This document shows, piece by piece, positions 17,814 to 26,792 of a stretch of DNA of 64,000 bases. Position 1 is the first letter of the stretch, and each line of letters begins with the position of its first letter. The DNA comes from Phreatobacter stygius (GTDB taxonomy: Bacteria > Pseudomonadota > Alphaproteobacteria > Rhizobiales > Phreatobacteraceae), in NCBI RefSeq assembly GCF_005144885.1, contig NZ_CP039690.1, forward strand, positions 4,601,001 through 4,665,000. The letters are read 5' to 3'. Made by a program: the position numbers and the translations under genes. A model generated the notes under the pieces. The model did no database searches. It worked only from the letters and a program-made list of their open reading frames with translations, and was not told the origin of the DNA.

Positions 17814-18596
17814 TCAGGCAAAGATAAGCCATACCAGCAGAACGGCAATCTCGACACATTGCTGGGTCGCGCCGGCGACGTCGCCGGTATGGCCGCCGAT
17901 ATGGGCGCGGGCAAACCTGACGGCAAGCCCGGCAAGCCCGGCCGCGGCGGCGAGGCCGAGCAGGACACCGGTAAAGCCGGCGGCAGGCCAGGCCAGCAAG
18001 CCGGTCGCCAGCGCGGTGAGACAACCGGCCTGCCAGGCGGCCGGCGAGGGCGTGCCGGTGGCAGAGGCCGCGCCGTCGGGCCGGGCGGCGGGCAGGTAAT
18101 AGGACAGCGCCATGGCAGCCATGCGGGAGACGGCGCCGGCAGCGGCCAGCGCCAGCGCCGTCCGGCCCGCGCCGGCGGCACCGACAAGGCTGGCGATGGC
18201 GGTCACCTTCAACAGCAGGCCGATGATCAATGCCGCGGCGCCGAATGTGCCGATGCGGCTGTCCTTCATGATCTCGAGGCGGCGTTCGGGCGTCACGCCG
18301 CCGAGGCTGTCGGCGGTATCGGCGAGCCCGTCCTCGTGAAAGGCGCCGGTCATGACGACGCCCGCTCCGACGCAGACAAGGGCGGCGACCATTGGCGGCC
18401 AGACCAGGCTGGCCGGCAGCAGCACCAGTCCGGTCATGCCGCCGAGCACCAGGCCGACCAGCGGCACCACGCGCGCCAGTTCGGCGAAATCCGGCAGGCC
18501 GTGCGGATCGGCCTCGCCTGACAGCGCCGGCAGCGGCAGGCGTGAGAAGAAGCGCAGGGCCTGGACGGTGTCGCGCCAGAGTTTCGGGTCGGTCAT
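17814..18596 (-). CDS. cobS: Adenosylcobinamide-GDP ribazoletransferase
   Basis: A 260-residue polytopic membrane protein that joins adenosylcobinamide-GDP with alpha-ribazole in the last steps of cobalamin synthesis. Family features: FFSRLPLP near residues 16-23, and GAFHEDGLADTADSLGGV with the metal-binding acidic residues. The ATG at 18596 gives the normal length; the frame runs on for 115 codons but overlaps cobT. It is divergent from cobT with 109 bp between the starts. No cobalamin riboswitch is visible in that spacer. Confidence 0.95.
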   Translation of the reverse strand: MTDPKLWRDTVQALRFFSRLPLPALSGEADPHGLPDFAELARVVPLVGLVLGGMTGLVLLPASLVWPPMVAALVCVGAGVVMTGAFHEDGLADTADSLGGVTPERRLEIMKDSRIGTFGAAALIIGLLLKVTAIASLVGAAGAGRTALALAAAGAVSRMAAMALSYYLPAARPDGAASATGTPSPAAWQAGCLTALATGLLAWPAAGFTGVLLGLAAAAGLAGLAVRFARAHIGGHTGDVAGATQQCVEIAVLLVWLIFA

Positions 18597-18705
18597 GCGA
18601 GAGCCTTTAGGCAAAGATGGGCGCTTTCGCCAGCTTGTCTTCGACACGCAGACCCTGCTACCGCTCCGCCGGTTCGCTGTTGCCTGCCAATCCGGGACCC
18701 ATGCC

Positions 18706-19740
18706 ATGGCCTTGCCGCCCCACAGCCCGTCGGGCCTTCCCTTCGACGACATCCGGGATCTTCTGACCCGCTTGCCGGAAGCCGATGCCGCGGCGATCGC
18801 GGCGGTCCGGGCGCGCGACGCCGAATTGACCAAGCCGGCCGGCTCGCTCGGCCGGCTCGAGGAAATCGTCGAATGGGTGGCGGCCTGGAGCGCCAATCCG
18901 AAACCCAGGGTCGACCGGCCGCTGGTGGCGATCTTCGCCACCGCTCATGGCGTGACCAGGCAGGGCGTCTCGGCCTTTCCCGACAGCGTCAATCGCCAGA
19001 TGCTGGAAAATTTCGCTGCCGGCGGGGCCGCGATCAACCAGCTCTGTGTCGCCAATGATATCGGCCTGAAGGTGTTCGACCTCGCCATCGACGTGCCGAC
19101 ACCCGACATCACCGTCGATGACGCGATGGACGAGCCGGGCTGCGCGGCCACCATCGCCTTCGGCATGGAAGCGATCGCCGGCGGCACCGATCTCCTGTGC
19201 CTCGGCGAAATGGGCATTGGCAATACGACGGTGGCGGCTGCCGTCTATCACGCGCTTTATGGCGGCCGGCCGGAGGATTGGATCGGCCCCGGCACCGGCG
19301 TCGATGCCGAAGGCCTGAGGCGCAAGGCGGAGGCGGTCGGCCGTGCCGTTCAGCGCAACAAGGACCACCTGTCGGATCCGCTCGAAGTGTTGCGCCGGGT
19401 TGGCGGCCGCGAGATCGCGGCGCTGGCCGGCGCCATTCTGGCGGCCCGGCTGCAGCGCATTCCGGTGCTGCTCGACGGCTATGTGGTGACCGCCGCGGCG
19501 GCCGTGCTGCACGCGCTCGAGCCGTCCAGCCTCGACCACTGCCTGGCCGCGCACCGGTCGGCCGAGCCGGCTCACGGCCGCGTGCTGGAGCGCATCGCCA
19601 AGCGGCCGTTGTTCGATTTCGGCATGCGGCTCGGCGAAGCCTCGGGCGCGGCGCTCGCCTGCGGCATCGTCAAGAATGCCGTTGCCGTGCACAGCGGCAT
19701 GGCAACCTTCGAGCAGGCGAGCGTCAGCCGGAAGGGTTGA
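18706..19740 (+). CDS. cobT: Nicotinate-nucleotide--dimethylbenzimidazole phosphoribosyltransferase
   Basis: A 344-residue enzyme making alpha-ribazole phosphate from nicotinate mononucleotide and DMB, the substrate side for CobS. Motifs seen: KPAGSLGRLEE, FATAHGVTRQGVSAFP, GEMGIGNTT, and the C-terminal RLGEASGA carrying the catalytic glutamate. ATG at 18706 chosen on family length. The pair cobS/cobT diverges, as in many alphaproteobacteria. Confidence 0.96.
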   Translation: MALPPHSPSGLPFDDIRDLLTRLPEADAAAIAAVRARDAELTKPAGSLGRLEEIVEWVAAWSANPKPRVDRPLVAIFATAHGVTRQGVSAFPDSVNRQMLENFAAGGAAINQLCVANDIGLKVFDLAIDVPTPDITVDDAMDEPGCAATIAFGMEAIAGGTDLLCLGEMGIGNTTVAAAVYHALYGGRPEDWIGPGTGVDAEGLRRKAEAVGRAVQRNKDHLSDPLEVLRRVGGREIAALAGAILAARLQRIPVLLDGYVVTAAAAVLHALEPSSLDHCLAAHRSAEPAHGRVLERIAKRPLFDFGMRLGEASGAALACGIVKNAVAVHSGMATFEQASVSRKG

Positions 19741-19895
19741 GCCGCGAGCGCAAGGCGCGAGCGGAGGCAGCCGCGCGCCGTGCGCCTCCCGAAGGACTTC
19801 CCTGCGCCCTGCGCCTGACGACCTGAAACAGCGTGCACCGATCCCGGAGCATGCCTTAAGGAGAGTGCGGAAACGAAATCGGAGAGGCCAGTTTC

Positions 19896-21281
19896 ATGGA
19901 CGAATGGCTCAAAGCCGGGCTCGACTACGTCCCGCGCTGGATCGACTATCAGGTGCAGCACTTCGCCCAGCCGGGCTGTGCCATAGCGGTCGCGCACCAA
20001 GGCGAGGTGGTGCTGGAGGCGGCCTTCGGCACCGCCGATCTTTCGACCGGCGAGGCGCTGACGCCGCGCCATCGTTTCCGCGTTGCGTCCCACTCAAAGA
20101 CCTTCACCGCCGCCGGCATCCTAAAGCTGAAGGAGCGTGGTCTTCTGCGCCTCGACGATGGCGTCGGCAACTTTGTGCCCGGCCTGCACCCGGATATCGC
20201 ATCCGTTACAGTCCAGCAGCTGCTCTCGCATAGCGGCGGACTTGTCCGTGACGGTGCGGATGCCGGCCAGTTCACCAACCACAGGCCCTTCCTTTCGACC
20301 GCCGAGCTCAAGGCCGATCTTGTTCTCGCTCCGCCCTACGGCGCCGCCGAACGCTTCAAATATTCCAATCATGGCTATGGGTTGCTCGGTCTCATCATCG
20401 AGGCGGTGACCGGCGAGCCTTACACCACCTGGATCATGCGCGAGATCGTCAGGGCCGCCGGTCTGACCGAGACGGCCGCCGATATCGGCCTGATGACCGG
20501 CGGGACGCTTGCCCGCGGACATTCCACGCGCCTGCCGCTCGGCCGCCGGCTCGTCATTCCCGGCGACAACCTGACCAACGACGTCGCCTCCGCCACCGGT
20601 TTCGTTTCGACCGCCGGCGATCTCGTCCGCTTTTTCTCGCAGCTCTCACCGATGTCGGAAGCCGGCCTCCTGTCGCCGCTCAGCCGGCGCGACATGACGC
20701 GCGGCCATTGGCCGGACAGTGAATCGGTGCTGGACCGATCCTACGGGTTGGGCATCATATCCGGCACGCTCAAGGGCTGGGACTGGTTCGGCCATTCCGG
20801 CTCCTTTCCCGGAACGCTCAGCCGCACGGCCGTCTTCCCGGCGCAAGGCCTGGCGATATCGGTATTGACCAACGCCATCGACGGGCCGGCCCAGCTCTGG
20901 GTCGACGGCATTGCCCAGATCCTGAAGGCGTTCCACGCCGGCGGCGCTCCGCATGAGGAGGTCGCCGATTGGGTGGGACGCTGGTGGATGCTGTGGGGCG
21001 CGGTCGACCTCGTGCCGATCGGCGGCAAGGTCTTCGCTTCGCCCACGGCGCTCACTCCGCCTCTGGCCGAGATGAGCGAGATCCAGGTCACCGGCCGCGA
21101 CGCCGGCAAGGTGATCCGCGCATCAGGCTTCTTCAGCCCGGGCGAGGCGGTGGCGCGCCTGCGCGACGGCCGGGGGGAAGTCTCGGAAATCCGGCTCGGC
21201 GGCACGCGCCTCGTCAGCCAATCCGCTTTCGCCGACGAGCTCGTCGCGCGCTACCAGGGCTTCTCGAAGGACCGCGCCTGA
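19896..21281 (+). CDS. Serine hydrolase (class C beta-lactamase/penicillin-binding family)
   Basis: A 461-residue beta-lactamase-fold hydrolase. The nucleophile motif is S65-H-S-K68 (SxxK), followed by Y-S-N (FKYSNHGYG) as second motif and H-S-G (FGHSGSFPG) as third. A C-terminal extension of about 110 residues is outside the catalytic domain. No signal peptide is visible, so it is probably cytoplasmic and acts as an esterase or peptidase rather than a classic beta-lactamase. Stands alone between cobT and the convergent molybdenum hydroxylase genes. Confidence 0.9.
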   Translation: MDEWLKAGLDYVPRWIDYQVQHFAQPGCAIAVAHQGEVVLEAAFGTADLSTGEALTPRHRFRVASHSKTFTAAGILKLKERGLLRLDDGVGNFVPGLHPDIASVTVQQLLSHSGGLVRDGADAGQFTNHRPFLSTAELKADLVLAPPYGAAERFKYSNHGYGLLGLIIEAVTGEPYTTWIMREIVRAAGLTETAADIGLMTGGTLARGHSTRLPLGRRLVIPGDNLTNDVASATGFVSTAGDLVRFFSQLSPMSEAGLLSPLSRRDMTRGHWPDSESVLDRSYGLGIISGTLKGWDWFGHSGSFPGTLSRTAVFPAQGLAISVLTNAIDGPAQLWVDGIAQILKAFHAGGAPHEEVADWVGRWWMLWGAVDLVPIGGKVFASPTALTPPLAEMSEIQVTGRDAGKVIRASGFFSPGEAVARLRDGRGEVSEIRLGGTRLVSQSAFADELVARYQGFSKDRA

Positions 21282-21425
21282 GGGCTTGCCCAGGTCGCGC
21301 CATGGACGAGGCCGCGATACGCGCCTCGATTGATCATGGTCGGCTGACTTTGGGGCAAACGGGTCGTGGCTATCGACGGCTCGTTTGCACCGAAATCAAC
21401 CAGTCATAATCACTGCGCCGCGGTA

Positions 21426-23660
21426 CTAGGCCCCACCCGTTTGCGTCAGGTCGAGCGGCAGCGAGCGCATGCGCTTGCCGGTCGCCGCCGACACGGCATT
21501 GGCGATGGCCGGCGCCAGAACTGGGACGCCGGGCTCGCCGACACCGGTCGGGCACATGGTCGAGGGCATGATATGCACCTCGACCTTGGGCATTTCGGAC
21601 ATGCGTGTCGGCTCGAAGCCGTCGAAATTCTTCTCCTGGACCTCGCCATCCCGCAGCGTGATGCGGTTGCGCAGCACCGACGAGAGCGCGAACCCGACAG
21701 CACCTTCGATCTGCGCGCGCACCACATCCGGATTGACCGCAATGCCGCAATCGACCGCGACGACGATCCGGTCGACCTTCACCGCCGTGCCCGTGACGGT
21801 CACCTCGGCGACCATGGCGACATGGGTGCCGAAGCTCTCATGCACGGCGACGCCCCGTCCCTTGCCGGCAGCGAGCGGCTGACCCCAGCCGGCCTTGTCG
21901 GCGACGAGCTTCAGGACGGCTGCATCGCGCGGTGCCTTGTCGAGATAGCTCAGCCGATAGGCGAGGGGGTCCTGACCGGCGGCCCTGGCCAGTTCGTCGA
22001 TCATCACCTCGGTCGCATGGGCCGTGTGGGTATGGCCGACCGAGCGCCACCACAGCACCGGCACGCCCTCGCGGCCATTGCTGACCGTCACGTGCAGGCT
22101 GTCGATGGAATAACGCGTGTCGCTGGCGCCTTCCACCGTCGCCCTGTCGACGCCGTTGACCACCAGCATGGATTCCATCGGCGTGCCGATCATGATCGCC
22201 TTGCCGACGATGCGGTGGTCCCAGCCGGCGATCCGGCCCTGGCTGTCGAGCCCGGCGCGGACGCGATGATAGACCATGGGCCGGTAATAGCCGCCGGTCA
22301 TGTCGTCCTCACGGGTCCAGACCAGATGGATCGCCGTGCGATACTGGGTGGCCTTGAGAATATGGGTCATTTCCGAGACGTAGTCGCAGGCAGCCGTCGC
22401 GCGCCGGCCGAACGAGCCGCCGGCATAAAGCGTATTGAGATGCACCTGCGTCGACGATACGCCGCAGATCGCGGCAATCGTCGCCTGTTCCAGCGTCTGC
22501 ATCTGGAACCCGGCCCAGGCCTCGATGACGCCGTCGGCGCGCCGCTCGATGGTGCCGTTCATCGGCTCCATCGGCGCGTGGGCGAGATAGGGGAATTCGA
22601 ACTCGGCTTCGACGACCTTCACCGCGCCCTTGAGCGCTCTCTCCGCGTCGCCGCGCCGGCCCGCAGTCAGGCCGGGCTGCCTCGCCTGGCGCTTGAACTC
22701 GGCCATGATGGTCTCGGATGACCGGGTTTCCGCACCGGCGAAGTCCCAGATGGTCTTCAGGGCCTGACGCCCCTTGATCGCCGACCAGGTGTCGCGCGCC
22801 ACCACGGCGACGCCGGTCGGGATTTCCACGACATCGACGACACCCTTCACCTTGCGCGTCTCGGTCGCGTCGAACGACTTGATCCGGGCGCCGAATTTCG
22901 GCGCGTGCGCGACCACGGCGGTCAACATGCCCGGGCGGCGCATGTCCAGCGAAAACACCGTACGGCCGGTGGTCTTGCCCAGGGTGTCGATGCGGCCGAC
23001 CGATTTGTCCTTGCCGATGAACACCCAATCCTTCGGCTGCTTCAGCACCGGATCGGCTGGTATCGCCATGGTCGCGGCGCGGGTCGCGAGCTCGCCGAAT
23101 GTCGCCTGGCGTGTGCCATGGCGGACCACGCCGCGTTCGATCTTGATCTCGCTGACCGCGACGTTCCAGTCGGTGGCCGCCGCCGAGACCAGCATCTGGC
23201 GGGCGGCGGCGCCGGCCTTGCGCAACTGCGTCCAGGAATTGGCGATCGCGGTCGAGCCGCCGATGCCCTGCATCGGACCAAAGGCGAAATTGTTGTAGAG
23301 CCGGTGATCGGCCGGCGCGAAGGCCGCCCGCATCTGGCTCCAGTCGGCGTCGAGTTCGTCGGCGACGATGGTGGTCAATCCGGTGGCGCAGCCCTGGCCC
23401 ATGTCGAGATGCTTGACCAGCACGGTCACGGTATTGTCGGCGCCGATCTTGATGAAGGCATTGGGATTGGTCGGAACATTGCTGAACCGGCAGGCCTCGG
23501 CCGCTGTCGCTTCGTCCTGGCCGACCAGGGTCGCGACGATCAGCGCACCGGCGGCGCCCGCGAGAAACGACCGGCGGGTGGCGGCGAAGGCGCGGCCAGC
23601 GGCGGCAGGTGTCAGGGCGAAGTCGGTTTTCGGGGTCGATTTGGTGTTGGTTGCGGTCAT
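21426..23660 (-). CDS. Molybdopterin cofactor-binding aldehyde/isoquinoline oxidoreductase, large subunit
   Basis: A 744-residue xanthine dehydrogenase-family large subunit of the IorB type. It has a twin-arginine-like leader ([17 protein letters not shown], residues about 27-43), so the enzyme is probably exported or membrane-attached. Molybdopterin-binding segments are visible ([16 protein letters not shown]) and near the C-terminus GVGEPGVP with the conserved active-site Glu. It hydroxylates aldehydes or N-heterocycles by family. Partner small subunit lies immediately upstream (16 bp gap); there is no FAD subunit, as usual for two-subunit enzymes that pass electrons to cytochrome c. Confidence 0.93.
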   Translation of the reverse strand: MTATNTKSTPKTDFALTPAAAGRAFAATRRSFLAGAAGALIVATLVGQDEATAAEACRFSNVPTNPNAFIKIGADNTVTVLVKHLDMGQGCATGLTTIVADELDADWSQMRAAFAPADHRLYNNFAFGPMQGIGGSTAIANSWTQLRKAGAAARQMLVSAAATDWNVAVSEIKIERGVVRHGTRQATFGELATRAATMAIPADPVLKQPKDWVFIGKDKSVGRIDTLGKTTGRTVFSLDMRRPGMLTAVVAHAPKFGARIKSFDATETRKVKGVVDVVEIPTGVAVVARDTWSAIKGRQALKTIWDFAGAETRSSETIMAEFKRQARQPGLTAGRRGDAERALKGAVKVVEAEFEFPYLAHAPMEPMNGTIERRADGVIEAWAGFQMQTLEQATIAAICGVSSTQVHLNTLYAGGSFGRRATAACDYVSEMTHILKATQYRTAIHLVWTREDDMTGGYYRPMVYHRVRAGLDSQGRIAGWDHRIVGKAIMIGTPMESMLVVNGVDRATVEGASDTRYSIDSLHVTVSNGREGVPVLWWRSVGHTHTAHATEVMIDELARAAGQDPLAYRLSYLDKAPRDAAVLKLVADKAGWGQPLAAGKGRGVAVHESFGTHVAMVAEVTVTGTAVKVDRIVVAVDCGIAVNPDVVRAQIEGAVGFALSSVLRNRITLRDGEVQEKNFDGFEPTRMSEMPKVEVHIMPSTMCPTGVGEPGVPVLAPAIANAVSAATGKRMRSLPLDLTQTGGA

Positions 23661-23676
23661 GATCTCAGGCTCCCCG

Positions 23677-24132
23677 TCATGCCAGCGCCTGGGCGGCATC
23701 CTGGATGGCTGCCTTGATGCGCACATAGGTGCCGCAACGGCAGATATTGCCATCCATGGCGAGCTCGATATCGCTCTCGCTCGGTGCCTTGTTCTCGGTC
23801 AGAAGCGCGATGGCGCTCATGATCTGGCCGGATTGGCAGTAACCGCATTGCACCACGTCGAGCTTGCGCCAGGACGCCTGGACGACCTCGGCGACCTTGC
23901 CTTCGACGCCTTCGATGGTGGTGATCTTGCGGCCTTGCGCGTCGCCCACGGCCAGCGAGCAGGAGCGGGTCGCCTGGCCGTCGACATGCACGGTGCAGGC
24001 GCCGCACAACGCCTGGCCGCAGCCGAATTTGGTGCCGGTCAGGTTGGCATGATCGCGGATCGCCCAGAGCAGGGGCATATCCGGATCGGCGTCGATCTGA
24101 ATGGAGCGGCCGTTGATGTCGAGGGTCAGCAT
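23677..24132 (-). CDS. (2Fe-2S)-binding small subunit of molybdenum hydroxylase (IorA-like)
   Basis: A 151-residue iron-sulfur subunit. The plant-type cluster has [15 protein letters not shown] with a further Cys at TRSC; the second, helical cluster has [11 protein letters not shown] and NICRCGTY. It transfers electrons from the molybdenum site of the IorB-like partner. The start at 24132 fits the family ([11 protein letters not shown]). First gene of the two-gene unit. Confidence 0.95.
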   Translation of the reverse strand: MLTLDINGRSIQIDADPDMPLLWAIRDHANLTGTKFGCGQALCGACTVHVDGQATRSCSLAVGDAQGRKITTIEGVEGKVAEVVQASWRKLDVVQCGYCQSGQIMSAIALLTENKAPSESDIELAMDGNICRCGTYVRIKAAIQDAAQALA

Positions 24133-24257
24133 GGGGGCCTCGCCTGAGCGATTGGATGAACTCCAAACTAGCGCGACGATACGGCCGGCAGGAGGCTCAA
24201 GGCAATTCCACACGCGATCGTGACCGCCGCCAGGCTAAGATGCAATATCCCGCATCG

Positions 24258-24329
24258 TCAGGACGTCGTGCCTCCTTCTTCGACCACCCATTTGAGCGCG
24301 ATGCTCGCGTCGATGACGAAGCGCGTCAC
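24258..24329 (-). pseudogene. Truncated VapC/PIN-domain toxin remnant
   Basis: Directly after the antitoxin, a GTG overlapping the antitoxin stop (GTGA) opens a 23-codon frame reading (V)TRFVIDASIALKWVVEEGG and then TTS-stop. FVIDASIALKWVVEE is the N-terminal strand and first catalytic Asp region of VapC/FitB PIN toxins, normally about 130 residues. The rest of the PIN domain (its other acidic residues) is not found in any frame of the 125 bp before iorA. I read it as a toxin gene lost by deletion, leaving an orphan antitoxin. Confidence 0.7.
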
Positions 24330-24565
24330 CGCTCCTCGCGTCCTTCTCGCAGAAGGATTTCCGAGGGGGTCTGCCGGCGTCGCGCTGTCATCGCCCGCAA
24401 CTCGGCGGCAAGGTCGTCGAATGAGGAATCCGGCTCAGCCGACAATACCTGGCGCAGGATCTGACGATGTTCCGCCTCTGCCGAGCGGCCATGACGAACG
24501 GCACGCCGCTTGAGACGCAGGATCAGGTCGTCGTCGACATTTCGGACATGCAGGTTGCCGGCCAT
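24326..24565 (-). CDS. FitA/VapB-like ribbon-helix-helix antitoxin
   Basis: A 79-residue protein: an N-terminal ribbon-helix-helix (MAGNLHVRNVDDDLILRLKRRA, then HGRSAEAEHRQILRQVL) followed by a flexible C-terminal toxin-binding tail. This is the FitA/VapB layout. The expected PIN toxin follows by a 4-bp overlap but is reduced to 23 codons. A perfect palindrome at 24579-24593, 14 bp before the ATG, is the likely autoregulatory operator. Confidence 0.85.
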   Translation of the reverse strand: MAGNLHVRNVDDDLILRLKRRAVRHGRSAEAEHRQILRQVLSAEPDSSFDDLAAELRAMTARRRQTPSEILLREGREER

Positions 24566-24578
24566 TGGCGCCTCCAGC

Positions 24579-24593
24579 GATCTCAATGAGATC
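24579..24593. promoter_or_regulatory. Candidate antitoxin operator palindrome
   Basis: Perfect inverted repeat GATCTCA-A-TGAGATC, 14 bp upstream of the antitoxin start codon. Position and symmetry fit a ribbon-helix-helix operator for autoregulation of the toxin-antitoxin unit. Binding is inference. Confidence 0.5.
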
Positions 24594-24648
24594 AAGTATC
24601 GGAATGGCCAACCCTCCGAACAAGGGCCGCTGCCGCCAGCACGTCTCG

Positions 24649-25293
24649 TCAGGCCGTCGCCCGGGCCTCGGTCAGCACGATGCGCACCAGGTCGGCGGCA
24701 TTCTTGGCGCCGAGCTTCTCCATGATCCGGGCCCGGTGCACCTCGATGGTGCGCGGGCTGATGCCGAGATGGCGGCCGGCCTCCTTGTTGGAGGCGCCGG
24801 CTGCGATCTGGCCCAGCACCTCGCGTTCGCGTGGCGTCAGGAGATCGGTGCCCGGGAAGTTCGGCCGCAGCAGCGTCGCCGCCGGAGCCGCGGCGCGTCG
24901 CTCGGTGGTGTGGATGGCGTCGCGCACCCGCGAAACGACCGTGTCGGCATCGAACGGCTTCTCGATGAAATCGAGCGCACCATGCTTGATCGCGTCGACC
25001 GCCATGGGAATGTCGCCCTGGCCGGAAATGATGAAAATCGGCGCCGGATAGTGGTGGGCGTTCAGTTCCTTCAGGATATCGAGGCCGGAACGGCCGGGCA
25101 TGTGCACGTCGAGGATCACGCAGGCCGGCGTCTGGCCGCGGGTCGCCGCGATGAAAGTGGCGCCGTCGGCGAAGCCCGAAACCGTAAAGCCCTCGATCGA
25201 CAGGACGACGCTCAGGGCGTCGCGCACCGCCGGGTCGTCATCGACCACGAAAATATCCCTGTGCGCATGGGTTTCTCTGGGCGCATTTGCCAT
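24649..25293 (-). CDS. FixJ-type response regulator
   Basis: A 214-residue regulator: receiver domain (about 13-125) with acidic pocket DDD at 18-20, phospho-acceptor Asp62 in ILDVHMPGRSG and Lys112 in EKPF, then a LuxR-type helix-turn-helix (LTPREREVLGQIAAGASNKEAG to RTIEVHR). This is the FixJ/NodW layout. It is 16 bp downstream of the histidine kinase gene and is presumably phosphorylated by it. Target genes unknown; no nitrogen fixation genes are in the window. Confidence 0.93.
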   Translation of the reverse strand: MANAPRETHAHRDIFVVDDDPAVRDALSVVLSIEGFTVSGFADGATFIAATRGQTPACVILDVHMPGRSGLDILKELNAHHYPAPIFIISGQGDIPMAVDAIKHGALDFIEKPFDADTVVSRVRDAIHTTERRAAAPAATLLRPNFPGTDLLTPREREVLGQIAAGASNKEAGRHLGISPRTIEVHRARIMEKLGAKNAADLVRIVLTEARATA

Positions 25294-25309
25294 GGCTCAC
25301 CGCATCCCG

Positions 25310-26506
25310 TCATGTGGGGCGTCCCGGGTCGCGGGTCCGCCCGACGGCGGTGCTGTCCGGGTCCGTTGCCGGTTCCGGAAGGACCAGCGAGAAGCATGCG
25401 CCCCGCCCGTTGCCTCCGGGATCGACGGTCAGATCCCCTCCATGGTTCTGGGCGATCGTGCGGGAAATCGCAAGACCAAGGCCCAGTCCGGTTCTCTTCG
25501 TACTCGCGAAGGCCTTGAACAAGCTGGGCAGTGCCTCCATGGGCACGCCAGCCCCACTGTCGCGCACCGAAAATCGGATCATGCCGTCCTTGGCCTGGGT
25601 CTCGATCCAGATGCGCGCATGCTCGCCACCGCGGACCGCCTCCAGGGCATTGCGCACCAGGTTGACCACGATCTGCTGGATCTGCACGGCATCGACAAGC
25701 ACCGGCGGTAGCCGTTCGCGCAGGTTGCGCACCACCCGCGTGCCCGGCCGGTAGCCGAGCAGCGTCAGCTCTACGGCGTCCTCGACCAGCGGGTTGAGAT
25801 CGACCAGGCGCCGCTCCGGCTCGCGCTTTTCGACGAAGTCGCGCATGCGCCTGATGATGTTGCCGGCGCGTTCGGCCTCGCGCAGCGCCTTGTCGAGGAT
25901 GGAGCGCACGGTCTCGTCGAAATGCGCGCCGATCTCACCTTTGCGATGGGCATCGACGGCCTTGGCATGGGTTCGGCCGACGGCTTGCAGGTAGAGCATG
26001 ACGGCGGTCAGCGGCTGGTTCAGCTCGTGGGCGAGTGCTGCCCCCATCTCGTCCATGGCCGAGACGCGCGCCATGTGCAGCAGCTCGGTCTGCAGCTGGT
26101 TGAGCCGTTCCTCGGCTTCCTTGCGCGGTCTGAGATCGCGCAGGATGCCAATGAACTGGCGCCCGTCCGGGGTGCCCGCTTCGGCGACCGACAATTCGAC
26201 CGGAAAGATCGTGCCGTCGCGGTGCCGGCCCTGGACTTCGCGGCCGCCGCCGATGAACTGTTCGATCAGGCCGTGCCCGGCGTCCTCGCCGCGCGCGGCC
26301 TCCTCGGCGGCCATGATCATGGTGATGCTGCGGCCGATCGTCTCCGGCGCGGTCCAGCCGAACAGGGTCTCGCAGGCCTTGTTGAAGACCAGGATCGTCG
26401 CGGTCTCATCGATCACGATGATGCCGTCGACCGCAATGTCGAGCACGCTGGACAGACGGGCCTCCGAGACCGTCAGCGACGCTTTCATGATCGGCTCGAT
26501 GGGCAT
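25310..26506 (-). CDS. FixL-like PAS sensor histidine kinase
   Basis: A 398-residue kinase with one PAS domain (about 14-128), a short coil (EAEERLNQLQTELLHMARVSAMDEMG) and an HisKA/HATPase core. The phospho-acceptor is His160 in ALAHELNQPL. ATP lid motifs include NLVRNALEA and GLGLAISR. The layout and the linker match FixL, but in the position of the FixL heme histidine I align Gln83, while the downstream GR..(G)RRDG-like segment is kept. So heme-based oxygen sensing is unlikely. No membrane segments, hence cytosolic. Confidence 0.92.
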   Translation of the reverse strand: MPIEPIMKASLTVSEARLSSVLDIAVDGIIVIDETATILVFNKACETLFGWTAPETIGRSITMIMAAEEAARGEDAGHGLIEQFIGGGREVQGRHRDGTIFPVELSVAEAGTPDGRQFIGILRDLRPRKEAEERLNQLQTELLHMARVSAMDEMGAALAHELNQPLTAVMLYLQAVGRTHAKAVDAHRKGEIGAHFDETVRSILDKALREAERAGNIIRRMRDFVEKREPERRLVDLNPLVEDAVELTLLGYRPGTRVVRNLRERLPPVLVDAVQIQQIVVNLVRNALEAVRGGEHARIWIETQAKDGMIRFSVRDSGAGVPMEALPSLFKAFASTKRTGLGLGLAISRTIAQNHGGDLTVDPGGNGRGACFSLVLPEPATDPDSTAVGRTRDPGRPT

Positions 26507-26792
26507 CCTCCTCAGGACGACGCGCCAAGCCTTGTCGCCAGGCCACTGCCGCGCGGCGGCAATCCGGAGGCGGGGGGCGAGCGGGCCGCCGGAAGGCCTC
26601 CTCCGTAGAAGATGCTACGGACAAATCCCTAGTGCAACACCGAATCTGTCCGCCTTGTTGTCTCCATCCGTGTGGATCGTCAGAGGTGTCGGCGGCCCGA
26701 CACGCTGGCCGCCGGTCACGATCTCCCGTCGTCACGGCTGGCGGCGAGACGATCCAGTGTGGCGATCGCCATGGATGGATCGGATCTCGCGG

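Noticed and set aside
18597..18705. Cobalamin riboswitch between cobS and cobT
   Set aside because: The 109-bp spacer is too short and lacks the B12-box consensus.
21303..21410. 35-codon frame (MDEAAIRASIDHG...) after the serine hydrolase
   Set aside because: No ribosome site or recognisable family; too short to support.
26507..26792. Gene between the aminotransferase and the sensor kinase
   Set aside because: The minus-strand frame at 26406-26735 overlaps the kinase start and has no motif; read as spacer.
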